Notes: generated by a model not told the origin, from the letters alone. DNA of 43,728 nt from Phycicoccus sp. (GCA_017993715.1 JAGOME010000037.1:1-43728), one strand, 5' to 3'; positions 34,121-42,044 are shown, numbered from the stretch's first letter. A program made the numbers and translations.

Positions 34121-34126
34121 GGCGCC

Positions 34127-34132
34127 ATTATG
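34127..34132 (-). promoter_or_regulatory. -10 element CATAAT of ctaE-qcrCAB
   Basis: CATAAT followed by the 6-nt spacer GGCGCC and the GTG at 34120 on the minus strand. This is the closest match to TATAAT in the window, fitting a strongly expressed respiratory operon. Confidence 0.6.
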
Positions 34133-34237
34133 TCGGTAATCGGTCCGGGGTGGTGGAAGGACCCCCCCTAACGGTCCAGAAGATGGCGAGAATGCCCAAC
34201 GTTCGAGGTGCACGCCGAGGTTCCCGGCGCCGGGCAG

Positions 34238-34243
34238 TAGCAT
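34238..34243 (+). promoter_or_regulatory. -10 element TAGCAT of the receiver-like gene
   Basis: TAGCAT, 7-nt spacer CCTGCCC, ATG at 34251. Leaderless geometry, divergent from ctaE. Confidence 0.6.
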
Positions 34244-34250
34244 CCTGCCC

Positions 34251-34694
34251 ATGGCTTCGAGCACCCACACGCCGCCTGCCCCGACGACCTCCGCGGCTGC
34301 CGCGACGACCCAGGTCACGGTGCTGCTCTACAGCGACGACGTGACGACACGCGATGCGGTGCGCGCGGCGGCAGGCCGCCGGCCGGCCCGTGACGTCGAG
34401 ATCACCCGCTGGCACGAGTGCGCGACCTCGGCGGCCGTCGTCGAGGCTCTCGACGCCGGGGGCTGGGATGTCGTGGTGCTGGACGGGGAAGCCGTGCCGA
34501 TCGGCGGGCTGGGTCTGTGTCGGCAGCTGAAGAACGAGATCTTCGAGTGCCCCCCGATCCTGGTGCTGACCGGGCGCCCGCAGGACGCCTGGCTCGCGGC
34601 GTGGTCCCTGGCCGACGAGGCGGTCCCGCACCCACTGGACCCCGTGGCCGTGTCCGGGGCGATCGCCGACCTCGCTCGCACCGTCGAGCGCTGA
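34251..34694 (+). CDS. Receiver-like (CheY-fold) protein without output domain
   Basis: A 147-residue protein that after an Ala/Thr-rich leader of about 20 residues has the repeating pattern of a response-regulator receiver. [12 protein letters not shown] supplies the acidic pair, [18 protein letters not shown] the phospho-acceptor Asp position, and ILVLTGRPQ the switch Thr. At the conserved lysine position (usually KP) it has PHPLDP, so the lysine is absent. No DNA-binding domain follows. It could be a phosphorylation-independent receiver. The gene is divergent from ctaE and ends 7 bp before trpD, suggesting cotranscription. Similar proteins sit at the same spot in other actinobacteria. Confidence 0.75.
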   Translation: MASSTHTPPAPTTSAAAATTQVTVLLYSDDVTTRDAVRAAAGRRPARDVEITRWHECATSAAVVEALDAGGWDVVVLDGEAVPIGGLGLCRQLKNEIFECPPILVLTGRPQDAWLAAWSLADEAVPHPLDPVAVSGAIADLARTVER

Positions 34695-34701
34695 CCGGAA
34701 G

Positions 34702-35775
34702 GTGCTCACCGACCCGGGCCATCCGACGTGGCCCGATCTGCTCACGACCCTGACCGCCGGCCATGACCTGAGCGCCGATGAGGTGCGCTGGGCCATGGGC
34801 GAGGTCATGGCGGGAGAGGCGACTGCAGTTCAGCTGGCGGGCTTCCTGATCGCTCTGCGCGCCAAAGGCGAGTCGATCTCGGAAATTCACGCCTTGGCCG
34901 ACACGATGCTCGAGCACGGGCATCGCATCGTCGTCCCGGGGCCGACCATCGATGTCGTGGGCACCGGCGGGGACCGCCAGAACACCGTCAACATTTCGAC
35001 GATGTCAGCCATTGTGGTCGCCGCTGCCGGGGTCCGGCTGGTCAAGCACGGCAACCGGGCCGCGTCGTCGAGCTCCGGATCAGCCGATGTCCTTGAGGCC
35101 CTGGGCGTCTCCCTCGACCTCACCCCGGATCAGGTCCAGCAGGTCGCGCTCGACGCGGGGATCACCTTCTGCTTCGCGCGCACGTTCCACCCGTCGATGA
35201 GATTCGCGGCAGAGGCCCGCGCCGGACTCGGCGTCGGCACGGCATTCAATCTCCTCGGCCCGTTGACCAACCCGGCCCAACCGGATTTCGCGGCCGTGGG
35301 CGTCGCCGACCCTCGCGTGGCGCCCTTGGTGGCTGGAGTTTTCGCGGCGCGGGGCACCGGGGCGATGGTCTTCCGGGGGCGCGATGGCCTGGACGAGCTC
35401 ACGGTCTCGACCGAGTCGGACGTGTGGTGGGTGCGCGATGGTGCGGTCAGCACGTTTGCCCTGGCCCCCGAGAGTGTCGGCGTCGTGCGTCACTCCATCG
35501 AGGCCTTGCGGGGCGGCGACACGGCCTCGAATGCCGCCGTCGTCCGTGCGGTCCTGCGGGGGGAGCCATCGGCGGCCCGGGAAGCGGTCCTGCTCAATGC
35601 CGGGGCGGCCCTGGCCACGGCGGCTGGGACGGCTGACGGCTCAGCGTCCGCGGAGGCGGTGACGGCGGCGATCGCCCGTGGCGTGCGCGAGGCGGCGGCA
35701 GCCATCGACACGGGTGCGGCGCAGGAGACGTTGACGCGGTGGGTCGAGGCGACGCAACGGGTCGCTTCGGCCTGA
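34702..35775 (+). CDS. trpD: Anthranilate phosphoribosyltransferase
   Basis: Transfers phosphoribose from PRPP to anthranilate in tryptophan synthesis. The 357 residues include the PRPP-binding DVVGTGGDRQNTVNIST and KHGNRAASSSSGSADVLEALG, the FARTFHPSMRF anthranilate-pocket region, and FNLLGPLTNPAQP. It starts at GTG 34702, 7 bp after the receiver-like gene; GGAAGG lies almost against the start, so initiation may depend on coupling. No other trp genes are nearby, the usual situation for this locus beside the qcr genes (Rv2192c in M. tuberculosis). Confidence 0.96.
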   Translation: MLTDPGHPTWPDLLTTLTAGHDLSADEVRWAMGEVMAGEATAVQLAGFLIALRAKGESISEIHALADTMLEHGHRIVVPGPTIDVVGTGGDRQNTVNISTMSAIVVAAAGVRLVKHGNRAASSSSGSADVLEALGVSLDLTPDQVQQVALDAGITFCFARTFHPSMRFAAEARAGLGVGTAFNLLGPLTNPAQPDFAAVGVADPRVAPLVAGVFAARGTGAMVFRGRDGLDELTVSTESDVWWVRDGAVSTFALAPESVGVVRHSIEALRGGDTASNAAVVRAVLRGEPSAAREAVLLNAGAALATAAGTADGSASAEAVTAAIARGVREAAAAIDTGAAQETLTRWVEATQRVASA

Positions 35776-35830
35776 TGCCCTCCCGGCGCTCGTGGCGGGT
35801 GCCGAGTCGGACAGGTGGCCGACCGTTCCG

Positions 35831-36109
35831 TCAGTCGATCCCGAGGCTGAATGCCGCCTCGAGGTCGTGCTGCGAGTAGGTCCGGAACGCAATGTGCGTG
35901 GCCGTCCCGGTCACGCCGGGGACCTTGTTGAGCCGGTCGGCGATCACGTCGGCGAGTTGCTCGTGCTGGCGGACCCGGACCATGGCGATGAGATCGGCGT
36001 CGCCCGCGACCGAGTAGACCTCGGTGACTCCAGGCAGATTGGCGATCTCTTGGGCCACCTCGGGGATGCGGTTGACGTCGGCGGAGATGAGGACGATGGC
36101 GGTGATCAC
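35831..36109 (-). CDS. Stand-alone Lrp/AsnC ligand-binding (RAM) domain protein
   Basis: A 92-residue protein consisting only of the C-terminal regulatory domain of Lrp/AsnC proteins, with no helix-turn-helix. The pattern VITAIVLISADVNRIPEVAQEI, TEVYSVAGDADLIAMVRV and TATHIAFRTYSQHDLEAAF matches the RAM fold, including the glycine/aspartate ligand loop GDAD. The start is GTG 36109 from the TAGGGT hexamer 7 nt upstream; the longer frame to 36223 encodes a Pro/Arg-rich stretch and overlaps the exonuclease gene. It may bind amino acids as an oligomeric sensor or modulate full-length Lrp proteins. It is convergent with trpD. Confidence 0.85.
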   Translation of the reverse strand: MITAIVLISADVNRIPEVAQEIANLPGVTEVYSVAGDADLIAMVRVRQHEQLADVIADRLNKVPGVTGTATHIAFRTYSQHDLEAAFSLGID

Positions 36110-36116
36110 GTCGGCC

Positions 36117-36122
36117 ACCCTA
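36117..36122 (-). promoter_or_regulatory. -10 element TAGGGT of the RAM-domain gene
   Basis: TAGGGT, 7-nt spacer GGCCGAC, GTG at 36109 on the minus strand. Confidence 0.55.
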
Positions 36123-36158
36123 CTGAGCCGCTCGTCTCGGGGCGGGGTGGGTCGGGGC

Positions 36159-37880
36159 TCAACCGGCGTGGGCGAACCCGGGCGTGTGGGCCGCGGACAC
36201 GGCGAGGGGCTCGAGGGTGGCACGTGCGGCGGCGGCGCCGCCCACGGGGCAGGTCCACTGGCCGTCGATATCGACGATGCGCACGCCGGGCTGCTCCAGC
36301 CAGCGCAGGATCGTGTCGGACTCCTCCGGGGTGGCCGCAGTGGCTGGGGCCAGCGGCTGAGCGACGACCTCGGCGCTGGCCCGCAGGGCCTCGACGTAGG
36401 GGATCGGGTCGGCGCCGCGCGGTGATCGAGTCGATCCAGCGAGGCGGCCGTGGCGGACGGTGATGATCTCCCAGCCGCCGGAGGTCGGGCAGCGTCGTGC
36501 CGCGACGAGCTCGGGTGTGCGAGCCAACGGGCTGAGCCGTTGGGCTCGAGATGCCCCTCGCACGAGCGCGAGGGCCCGGTCGCGCACGACCTGAGCGTCC
36601 TCGAAGCGCTGCTGCAGTGCCAAGTCGCTCATCCGGGCTCGCAAGGCGTCCACACCGGGGCGGCAGTCGCCGGTGAGGAGGTCAACTGCCCGGTCGACGA
36701 TCGTGGCGTACTCGGCCACACTCTGGGCGCCCGAGCAGGGCGCCCCGCAGCGGCCGAGCTCGGCCAGGGCGCACGGCGAGCGCCGCGACCCGGGACCGAG
36801 GCGAGACAGGCACTGCCGTAGTGGCAGGACCTCGTGCACTGCGGCCACCGCCTCCATGGCCGCGGTGCGTGAGGTGAAGGGGCCGACGTAGCGGGCGCCG
36901 TCGTCGCTGACCGCGCGGACCACGGAGAGCCGGGGAAAGGGCTCGTTGGTGAGCTTGACCCAGAGCACCCGCTCTGGACGGGTCGAGCGACGGTTGTAGC
37001 GGGGCTTGTGGGCGGCGATGAGACGAAGCTCGCGCACCTGGGCCTCCAGGCTGGTCGCGCAGACGACGGGAGTGACGGACTCGGCGATCCGGACCATCTC
37101 GGCCATCCGCCGGCGGGACTCGGAGGCGGTGAAGTAGCTGCGCACTCGGGTGCGAATCGACACGGACGTCCCGACGTAGAGGGCGCGTCCTTGGCCGTCC
37201 TTGAAGATGTAGACCCCCGGGGCATCGGGTAGGCCGTCGGCCAGGTGCCGTTTGCGTCGGGTCGCGGCTGGAACTCGCGCCGAGTAGTCCTTGAGCTCCT
37301 CGAGGGAATGGACTCCGAGGGATCCGACGCGGGCGATCAGGCCGTGCAGCACATCGACCGTGGCACGCGCATCCATCAGCGCGCGGTGGTTGGGGACGGT
37401 CGACGAGCCGAACACGCGGGCCAGGGAAGCCAGGCGATGGTTGGGCGCCTCATCGCGGGTCACCAGCTGGCGGGCCAGGTGGACCGTGTCCACGACCGGG
37501 AAACCGGGCCAGGTCAGGCCTGCCGCCGCGCTCGCGGCCTTGAGGAATCCGACGTCGAAGCCGGCGTTGTGAGCGACCAGGACGCTGCCGCGGGCAAACT
37601 CGAGGAAGTCAGCGACGGCGACGGCGACCCGAGGCGCCGGGGCCACCATGGCGTCGGTGATCCCGGTCAGCACGCTGATGAATGCCGGAATGGGGGTGCC
37701 GGGGTTGACGAAGGTCTGGAACTCGCCGAGCACATCACCGCCGCGGACCTTGACCGCGCCGATCTCGGTGATGCCGCACTCGGACGGGCTGCCTCCCGTG
37801 GTCTCGAGGTCGACCACGACGAAGGTCACGCCGGACAGGGGTGTCCCGAGGTCCTCGAGAGTGCCCTGCACGATCCGCAT
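36159..37880 (-). CDS. DnaQ-type exonuclease fused to a GIY-YIG (UvrC-like) domain
   Basis: A 573-residue two-domain nuclease. Residues about 20-180 form a DEDDh 3'-5' exonuclease like DNA polymerase III epsilon, with VVVDLETTG (first acidic pair), LVAHNAGFDVGFL and NHRALMDARAT (final His and Asp). Residues about 215-300 form a GIY-YIG nuclease (PGVYIFKDG, ALYVGTSVSIRTRVRSYF, catalytic Glu in LEAQVRELRL). The UvrC-like middle, with cysteines in SRLGPGSRRSPCALAELGRCGAPC, follows. The UvrC C-terminal endonuclease and HhH domains are absent. Known in actinobacteria (Rv2191 in M. tuberculosis). The start is ATG 37880 with TAACGT 7 nt upstream, not the GTG at 37904. Confidence 0.92.
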   Translation of the reverse strand: MRIVQGTLEDLGTPLSGVTFVVVDLETTGGSPSECGITEIGAVKVRGGDVLGEFQTFVNPGTPIPAFISVLTGITDAMVAPAPRVAVAVADFLEFARGSVLVAHNAGFDVGFLKAASAAAGLTWPGFPVVDTVHLARQLVTRDEAPNHRLASLARVFGSSTVPNHRALMDARATVDVLHGLIARVGSLGVHSLEELKDYSARVPAATRRKRHLADGLPDAPGVYIFKDGQGRALYVGTSVSIRTRVRSYFTASESRRRMAEMVRIAESVTPVVCATSLEAQVRELRLIAAHKPRYNRRSTRPERVLWVKLTNEPFPRLSVVRAVSDDGARYVGPFTSRTAAMEAVAAVHEVLPLRQCLSRLGPGSRRSPCALAELGRCGAPCSGAQSVAEYATIVDRAVDLLTGDCRPGVDALRARMSDLALQQRFEDAQVVRDRALALVRGASRAQRLSPLARTPELVAARRCPTSGGWEIITVRHGRLAGSTRSPRGADPIPYVEALRASAEVVAQPLAPATAATPEESDTILRWLEQPGVRIVDIDGQWTCPVGGAAAARATLEPLAVSAAHTPGFAHAG

Positions 37881-37887
37881 GAGAGGG

Positions 37888-37893
37888 ACGTTA
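37888..37893 (-). promoter_or_regulatory. -10 element TAACGT of the exonuclease gene
   Basis: TAACGT, 7-nt spacer CCCTCTC, ATG at 37880 on the minus strand. Its outer end touches the 134-bp palindromic element. Confidence 0.55.
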
Positions 37894-38025
37894 GGCCGAC
37901 CCACCGACAGTCCTCAGGAGGCAGGCCGAGTCGGTCTCGTGGGTGATCTGGGTGGGGCCAGGACCCCACTCAGATCACCCACGAGACCGCTGGCCTGCAG
38001 GGGAGGCTGTCAGTGGGTGTTCCTA
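37892..38025. repeat. 134-bp palindromic element with a 25-bp central stem
   Basis: Imperfect inverted repeat filling the gap between two divergent genes. The core stem runs from GGTCTCGTGGGTGATCTG (37933-37950) to CAGATCACCCACGAGACC (37971-37988), 18 bp perfect. It continues inward through one G/T pair to GTGGGG/CCCCAC, with the loop CCAGGA. Outside it, GCAGGCC (37921-37927) pairs with GGCCTGC (37992-37998). CCCACCGACAG (37900-37910) then pairs with CTGTCAGTGGG (38007-38017) with one mismatch. The ends TAGG (37892) and CCTA (38022) continue the symmetry. As RNA or a cruciform it would form one long hairpin. Confidence 0.85.
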
Positions 38026-38107
38026 GCGTGTGGGGTAGGTCGCCAAGGCCGAACAAGCAGAGCGGCCACGGTCGACGGGCAAGAGCCAAGGAAAGAGGTG
38101 GTGTGCG

Positions 38108-38353
38108 ATGAGCCAACGGATGGTGCTCCAGTGCGGTCAGTGCCCGATGCGGGGCACGGCCTGCGAGGACTGCGTGGTCACGGCGTTCTTCGCCGGCCCG
38201 CAGGTGGAGCGAGATGAGGAGCTCCTGGAGCTGGATCGTGATGAGTGGGCCGCCGTCGGCAACCTGGTCCGCGCCGGGCTGGTGGACCCAGTCACCGCCG
38301 GTCAGGCACAGGCGCGGCGGACACCGCTTCGTCTGGTCCGGTCGGTCGGTTAG
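38108..38353 (+). CDS. Small four-cysteine protein
   Basis: An 81-residue soluble protein. Two CxxC pairs in the first quarter (Cys9, Cys12, Cys19, Cys22 in QCGQCPMRGTACEDC) suggest a zinc ribbon or small iron-sulfur site. The rest is an acidic helix (DEELLELDRDEWAAVGNLVRAGLV) and a basic end (RRTPLRLVRSVG). AGAGGTGG lies upstream of ATG 38108. Conserved short proteins with this pattern occur in actinobacteria with no assigned function. It lies just beyond the 134-bp palindrome, and its last 62 bp overlap the convergent membrane protein gene. Confidence 0.7.
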   Translation: MSQRMVLQCGQCPMRGTACEDCVVTAFFAGPQVERDEELLELDRDEWAAVGNLVRAGLVDPVTAGQAQARRTPLRLVRSVG

Positions 38354-39686
38354 GTGCCGCCGTCAGGGCGGCGACGACGAGGGCGGCGCTGAGCCAGAAC
38401 TGGTTGTAGAACGCCTGCTTGTTGACCAGGTTGGCCGCAAGCAGGACGAGTGCGGCGACGGCCAGGGTGTCGACCGGGCCCAACCGGCGGCGGGCGACCA
38501 GGAGGCATCCAGCGCCTAGCGCCCCGAGCACGACCAGGCCGGTCACCCAAAAGGGGAGCGCGACGCCAAACACGTTGAGTGCGAACAAATACCACGTGTT
38601 GGCGAAGCGGATCGGATGGAACGACACCAGCAGAGTGACGGTGTCGTGCCACAGGCCACCGAAGTCCCCGAGTAGCCACGGTGACATGAGCACCGCCGCA
38701 AACCCTCCGGCGGCGACCGTGCGGCGCCAGCCAAAGGGCCGGCACAGGGCCAGCAGCGGCACCAGCACCACCATGTGCTGTTTGCTCGCCAGCGCGAGGG
38801 CCAGGGGGACGATGGCCCACCAGGCCTGCCCGCGACGCACGAGGACGGCCCACCACACGAGCAGCGCCGCGAGGACCGGCTCGGTCCACGCCTGGTCGAT
38901 CTGGGTGATCCCGCCCGGGACGGACACCAGGACCAGGGCGGCCCCTGCCGCGGCCAGGGTGCCGCGTCGAGCCTGGCCAGGGCCCTGAGCCCACCGGGAG
39001 CGGGCGAGCGCCCAGAGCCCGGCATAGAGCAGGAGCGACCAGACCAGCAGGGCCCACCGGACATCTCCCGCCAGCCATCGGCCGGGGGCGACCAGGACCG
39101 CCATCCAAGGGAAGTACGTGAAGGCGTCCTGGATCCCGGGCGATCCCACCCAGTCCACCGAATAGAAGCTCTTGGCCCGCAGCAGGACGTCGCTGCCCTG
39201 CTGCAGCGTCACCCAGACATCGATCTTCGGGGCCGGGTCACCGAGCACGGCGATCACGGTGAGAGCCACGTGGGCGAGCGCCGCCACTCCGAATGCCGCA
39301 GCCCCCCACGCGGGAGGGGCGTGGTCACGTGATCGCGAAGCGACCAGAAGCAGGGCCGCACCGACCAGGCCGGCGAGGGTGACGACGGCATACGCGGCCG
39401 TGCGCCACCCTCCTGACAGGTAGGTGAAGAGGGGCACCGCCCACAGGATGAGGACCTGCACCAGGAGAATGCCGGCGATGGCTCGAGGCCCCAGCCGGAC
39501 ACGCCTGCCCTGGACGACAGCCACCCCGAGGACGAGGGCCGCGAGAGTGAGGGCGAGCAGGATCGGCACCCGAAAGCGCACAACACTCCACTGCAGCGCG
39601 GCGGTTGCCCCGAGCCAGGTCGCGACCGCAATGACCACCGACGTGGGAATCGCGCGTTGCGCCCCCCGCACGTCGGTCTCGCTCAT
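38292..39686 (-). CDS. Polytopic membrane protein, GT-C/GT87-like glycosyltransferase
   Basis: A 464-residue protein with about eleven to twelve hydrophobic helices. The first large extracytoplasmic loop, after roughly residue 150, has DPAPKIDVWVTLQQGSDVLL with acidic residues and later YFPWMAVLVAPGRWL, resembling polyprenyl-phosphate-mannose-dependent GT-C enzymes (GT87/DUF2029 type). The assignment rests on topology and composition. ATG 39686 overlaps the acyl-CoA synthetase stop by 4 nt (ATGA), so they are one operon; M. tuberculosis has pimB and other envelope genes near fadD15. The 3' end overlaps the four-cysteine gene by 62 bp. Confidence 0.7.
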   Translation of the reverse strand: MSETDVRGAQRAIPTSVVIAVATWLGATAALQWSVVRFRVPILLALTLAALVLGVAVVQGRRVRLGPRAIAGILLVQVLILWAVPLFTYLSGGWRTAAYAVVTLAGLVGAALLLVASRSRDHAPPAWGAAAFGVAALAHVALTVIAVLGDPAPKIDVWVTLQQGSDVLLRAKSFYSVDWVGSPGIQDAFTYFPWMAVLVAPGRWLAGDVRWALLVWSLLLYAGLWALARSRWAQGPGQARRGTLAAAGAALVLVSVPGGITQIDQAWTEPVLAALLVWWAVLVRRGQAWWAIVPLALALASKQHMVVLVPLLALCRPFGWRRTVAAGGFAAVLMSPWLLGDFGGLWHDTVTLLVSFHPIRFANTWYLFALNVFGVALPFWVTGLVVLGALGAGCLLVARRRLGPVDTLAVAALVLLAANLVNKQAFYNQFWLSAALVVAALTAAPNRPTGPDEAVSAAPVPDRR

Positions 39687-41473
39687 CCGCCGTAGAGCGC
39701 GGCGACCTCGTCGGCAAAGTCGTTCATGACGACGTTGCGCTTGAGCTTCAGGCTCGGAGTGAGGTAACCGGCCTCCTCGGTGAAGTCGACGTCGAGGATC
39801 TCGAACTTGCGGATCGACTCGGCCTTGGAGACGGCGGTGTTCGCGTCATCGACGGCCCGCTGGATCTCCTCCCGCACAGCGGCGTTGCGGCGGGCCGACT
39901 CCACCGTCAGGCCCGCGAGGCCGTGGGCAGCGGCCCAACCCGGCAGCATGTCGGCGTCGAGAGTCACCAAGGCGGCGATGAAGGGTTGGCCGTCGCCGAC
40001 GACAATGCACTGGGAGATCAGGGGATGAGCCCGCAGCCGATCCTCCAGCACGGCAGGGGCGACGTTCTTGCCGCCCGCCGTCACCAGGATCTCCTTCTTG
40101 CGCCCGGTGATCTTCAGGTTGCCGTCGGCGTCCAGGACGCCGATGTCACCGGTGTGGAACCACCCGTCGACGATGGCCTCTGCCGTCGCGGTCAGGTTGT
40201 CGTGGTATCCCCGGAAGGTGCCGACGCCGCGCAGCAGGATCTCGCCGTCCTCCTCGATCCGAACGCCCACTCCCGGCAGTGGTGGGCCCACGGTGCCGAT
40301 GGCCAGGCGGTCCGGCAGGTTGACCGTCGCCGGGGCGGTCGTCTCGGTCAGCCCGTAGCCCTCGAGGATCGTCACCCCGATGCCGCGGTAGAAGTGGCCG
40401 AGCCGGGTCCCCAGCGGGGCTCCACCGGATACCGCATACCGGATTTTGCCGCCCATGGCGGCCCGCAGGCGCCCGAAGACGAGGCGATCAAAGAGGGCGT
40501 GCTTAGCCTTGAGGGTGAGCGACGGGCCGCCGGCGTCGATGGCCTCCGACCAGGCAATGGCGGTCTCGGCGGCGGTCGCGAAGACCTTGCCCTTGCCGTC
40601 GGCCACAGCCTTGGCCTCGGCGGAGTTGTAGATCTTCTCGAAGACGCGGGGCACGGCCAGCACGAAGGTCGGCTGGAAGGCGGCGAAGTCGGCGAGGAGG
40701 TGCTTGATGTCAGCCGAGTGCCCCATCACGACGCGACCCTCAAAGCACAGCACCTGGATGAACCGCGCGAACACGTGGGCGAGCGGGAGAAACAGCAGCG
40801 TGGAGGCGTCGTCGGCTCGCACGACGCTCGCGATCCGATCCGCGGCATTCTCGGCCAGATCGAGGAAGTTGCCGTGGGTGAGCTCGACACCCTTAGGGCG
40901 ACCCGTCGTGCCCGAGGTGTAGATGATCGTTGCCAGGCTCGTCCGGTCCTGGCCGCCGTGGGCCAGGGCCAAGGCGTCCTCGCTGACCTCGGAGCCCTCG
41001 GTGACCAACGCACTGAGGTCGCCCGCGTCGATCGACCACACCTGGGTCAGGCCCGGCAGTCCGCCTCGGACGCTCTCCACGGCCTCGCGGTGCTTGGCGG
41101 CTTCGACGACGACCGCCACGGCGCCAGCGTCGCCGAGGATCCACTCGATCTGATCGGTGGAGGAGGTCTCGTAGATCGGCACGGGGACAGCGCCGGCGGT
41201 CCACAAGGCGAAGTCGACCAGAGTCCACTCATACCGGGTCGTGGCGAGAATGCCGACGACGGCGCCCGGCGTGATCCCGGCGGCGACAAAACCCTTGGCG
41301 AGGTCGGTGACCTCGTCGGCGAACTCCCGCCAGGACCGTCCGGTCCAGCTGTCCCCCTCACGGACCCGGAAACCCAATCCCTGGGGGTCCTCGGCGGCAT
41401 TGCGTGCCGGCAGATCGGCCAGCGTGCCCTTGGTCGTCGACGGTGCGAGGACGGCGGTGGCGATCTCGTGCAC
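39683..41473 (-). CDS. fadD15: Long-chain fatty acid-CoA ligase (FadD15-like)
   Basis: A 596-residue AMP-forming acyl-CoA synthetase. Motifs are the P-loop-like YTSGTTGRPKGVELTHGNF (adenylate-forming signature), LLFLPLAHVFAR, GYGLTETTAPATVN (adenine-binding), GWFHTGDIGVLDADGNLKITGRKKE (hinge) and a C-terminal catalytic lysine in LTPSLKLKRN. It resembles FadD15 and similar enzymes that activate long-chain fatty acids for lipid synthesis or degradation. It starts at GTG 41473 with GGGGAGA upstream. It is divergent from the SRPBCC gene and overlaps the downstream membrane protein gene by 4 nt. Confidence 0.92.
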   Translation of the reverse strand: MHEIATAVLAPSTTKGTLADLPARNAAEDPQGLGFRVREGDSWTGRSWREFADEVTDLAKGFVAAGITPGAVVGILATTRYEWTLVDFALWTAGAVPVPIYETSSTDQIEWILGDAGAVAVVVEAAKHREAVESVRGGLPGLTQVWSIDAGDLSALVTEGSEVSEDALALAHGGQDRTSLATIIYTSGTTGRPKGVELTHGNFLDLAENAADRIASVVRADDASTLLFLPLAHVFARFIQVLCFEGRVVMGHSADIKHLLADFAAFQPTFVLAVPRVFEKIYNSAEAKAVADGKGKVFATAAETAIAWSEAIDAGGPSLTLKAKHALFDRLVFGRLRAAMGGKIRYAVSGGAPLGTRLGHFYRGIGVTILEGYGLTETTAPATVNLPDRLAIGTVGPPLPGVGVRIEEDGEILLRGVGTFRGYHDNLTATAEAIVDGWFHTGDIGVLDADGNLKITGRKKEILVTAGGKNVAPAVLEDRLRAHPLISQCIVVGDGQPFIAALVTLDADMLPGWAAAHGLAGLTVESARRNAAVREEIQRAVDDANTAVSKAESIRKFEILDVDFTEEAGYLTPSLKLKRNVVMNDFADEVAALYGG

Positions 41474-41562
41474 GCAGGCTCTCCCCTGAAAGTGGTGGTG
41501 GATGTCCGACAGGCGAGATAGACCCGCTCGGACGCTTGGATCAGTCTAGGTGTGGCCGGCGG

Positions 41563-41568
41563 TAGTGT
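41563..41568 (+). promoter_or_regulatory. -10 element TAGTGT of the SRPBCC gene
   Basis: TAGTGT, 7-nt spacer TCGCGCC, ATG at 41576. Leaderless geometry. Confidence 0.6.
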
Positions 41569-41575
41569 TCGCGCC

Positions 41576-42031
41576 ATGGCCGACAGCACCCAGTCCAGTA
41601 TCGATATCGCGGCTGACCCCGCCACGGTGCTCGACATCATTGCCGACTTCGCGGCGTACCCGCAGTGGGCTGAGCAGATCAGCCAGGCCGACGTGTTGAC
41701 CGAGGACGGCGATGGCTGGGCCGACCAGGTCGAGTTCACGATCGATGCCGGCGCCATCAAGGACACCTACGTCCTGGTGTACGACTGGGACCAGATCGCC
41801 GAGGACGGCACCGGGGTTGTGTCCTGGTCCCTCGTGCGAGCCAGCGTGCTCAAGCAGCTCAGCGGGTCCTATACCCTCACGGGGTCCGGATCGGGCACGC
41901 GCGTCGACTACACCCTCACCGTCGATCTGAAGATCCCGATCATCGGGATGCTCAAGCGCAAGGCGGAGAAGGTCATCATCGACACCGCGCTCAAGGAGCT
42001 GAAGAAGCGCTCCGAGAGCATGGGCGCCTAA
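41576..42031 (+). CDS. SRPBCC (START/Bet v1-like) family protein
   Basis: A 151-residue lipid- or polyketide-binding-fold protein. It shows the family N-terminus (SSIDIAADPATVLDIIADFAAYPQWAEQI split across strand and helix), the strand pattern through VSWSLVRASVLKQLSGSYTL, and the long C-terminal helix with DTALKELKKRSE. No catalytic site is obvious. The start is ATG 41576; the in-frame GTG at 41552 lies upstream of the TAGTGT hexamer. It is followed 13 bp later by the ArsA-like gene, an order (SRPBCC, ArsA) shared with M. tuberculosis Rv2185c-Rv2184c. Confidence 0.9.
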   Translation: MADSTQSSIDIAADPATVLDIIADFAAYPQWAEQISQADVLTEDGDGWADQVEFTIDAGAIKDTYVLVYDWDQIAEDGTGVVSWSLVRASVLKQLSGSYTLTGSGSGTRVDYTLTVDLKIPIIGMLKRKAEKVIIDTALKELKKRSESMGA

Positions 42032-42044
42032 CCCGCTGTCGGGA

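Noticed and set aside
38026-38107. Riboswitch (c-di-AMP type) in the leader of the four-cysteine gene
   Set aside because: I looked for ydaO-type conserved blocks and did not find them; only a 5-bp GGCCG/CGGCC hairpin is present.
38108-38353. WhiB-family regulator
   Set aside because: Four cysteines are present, but the spacing and the glycine-rich turn of WhiB proteins are absent.
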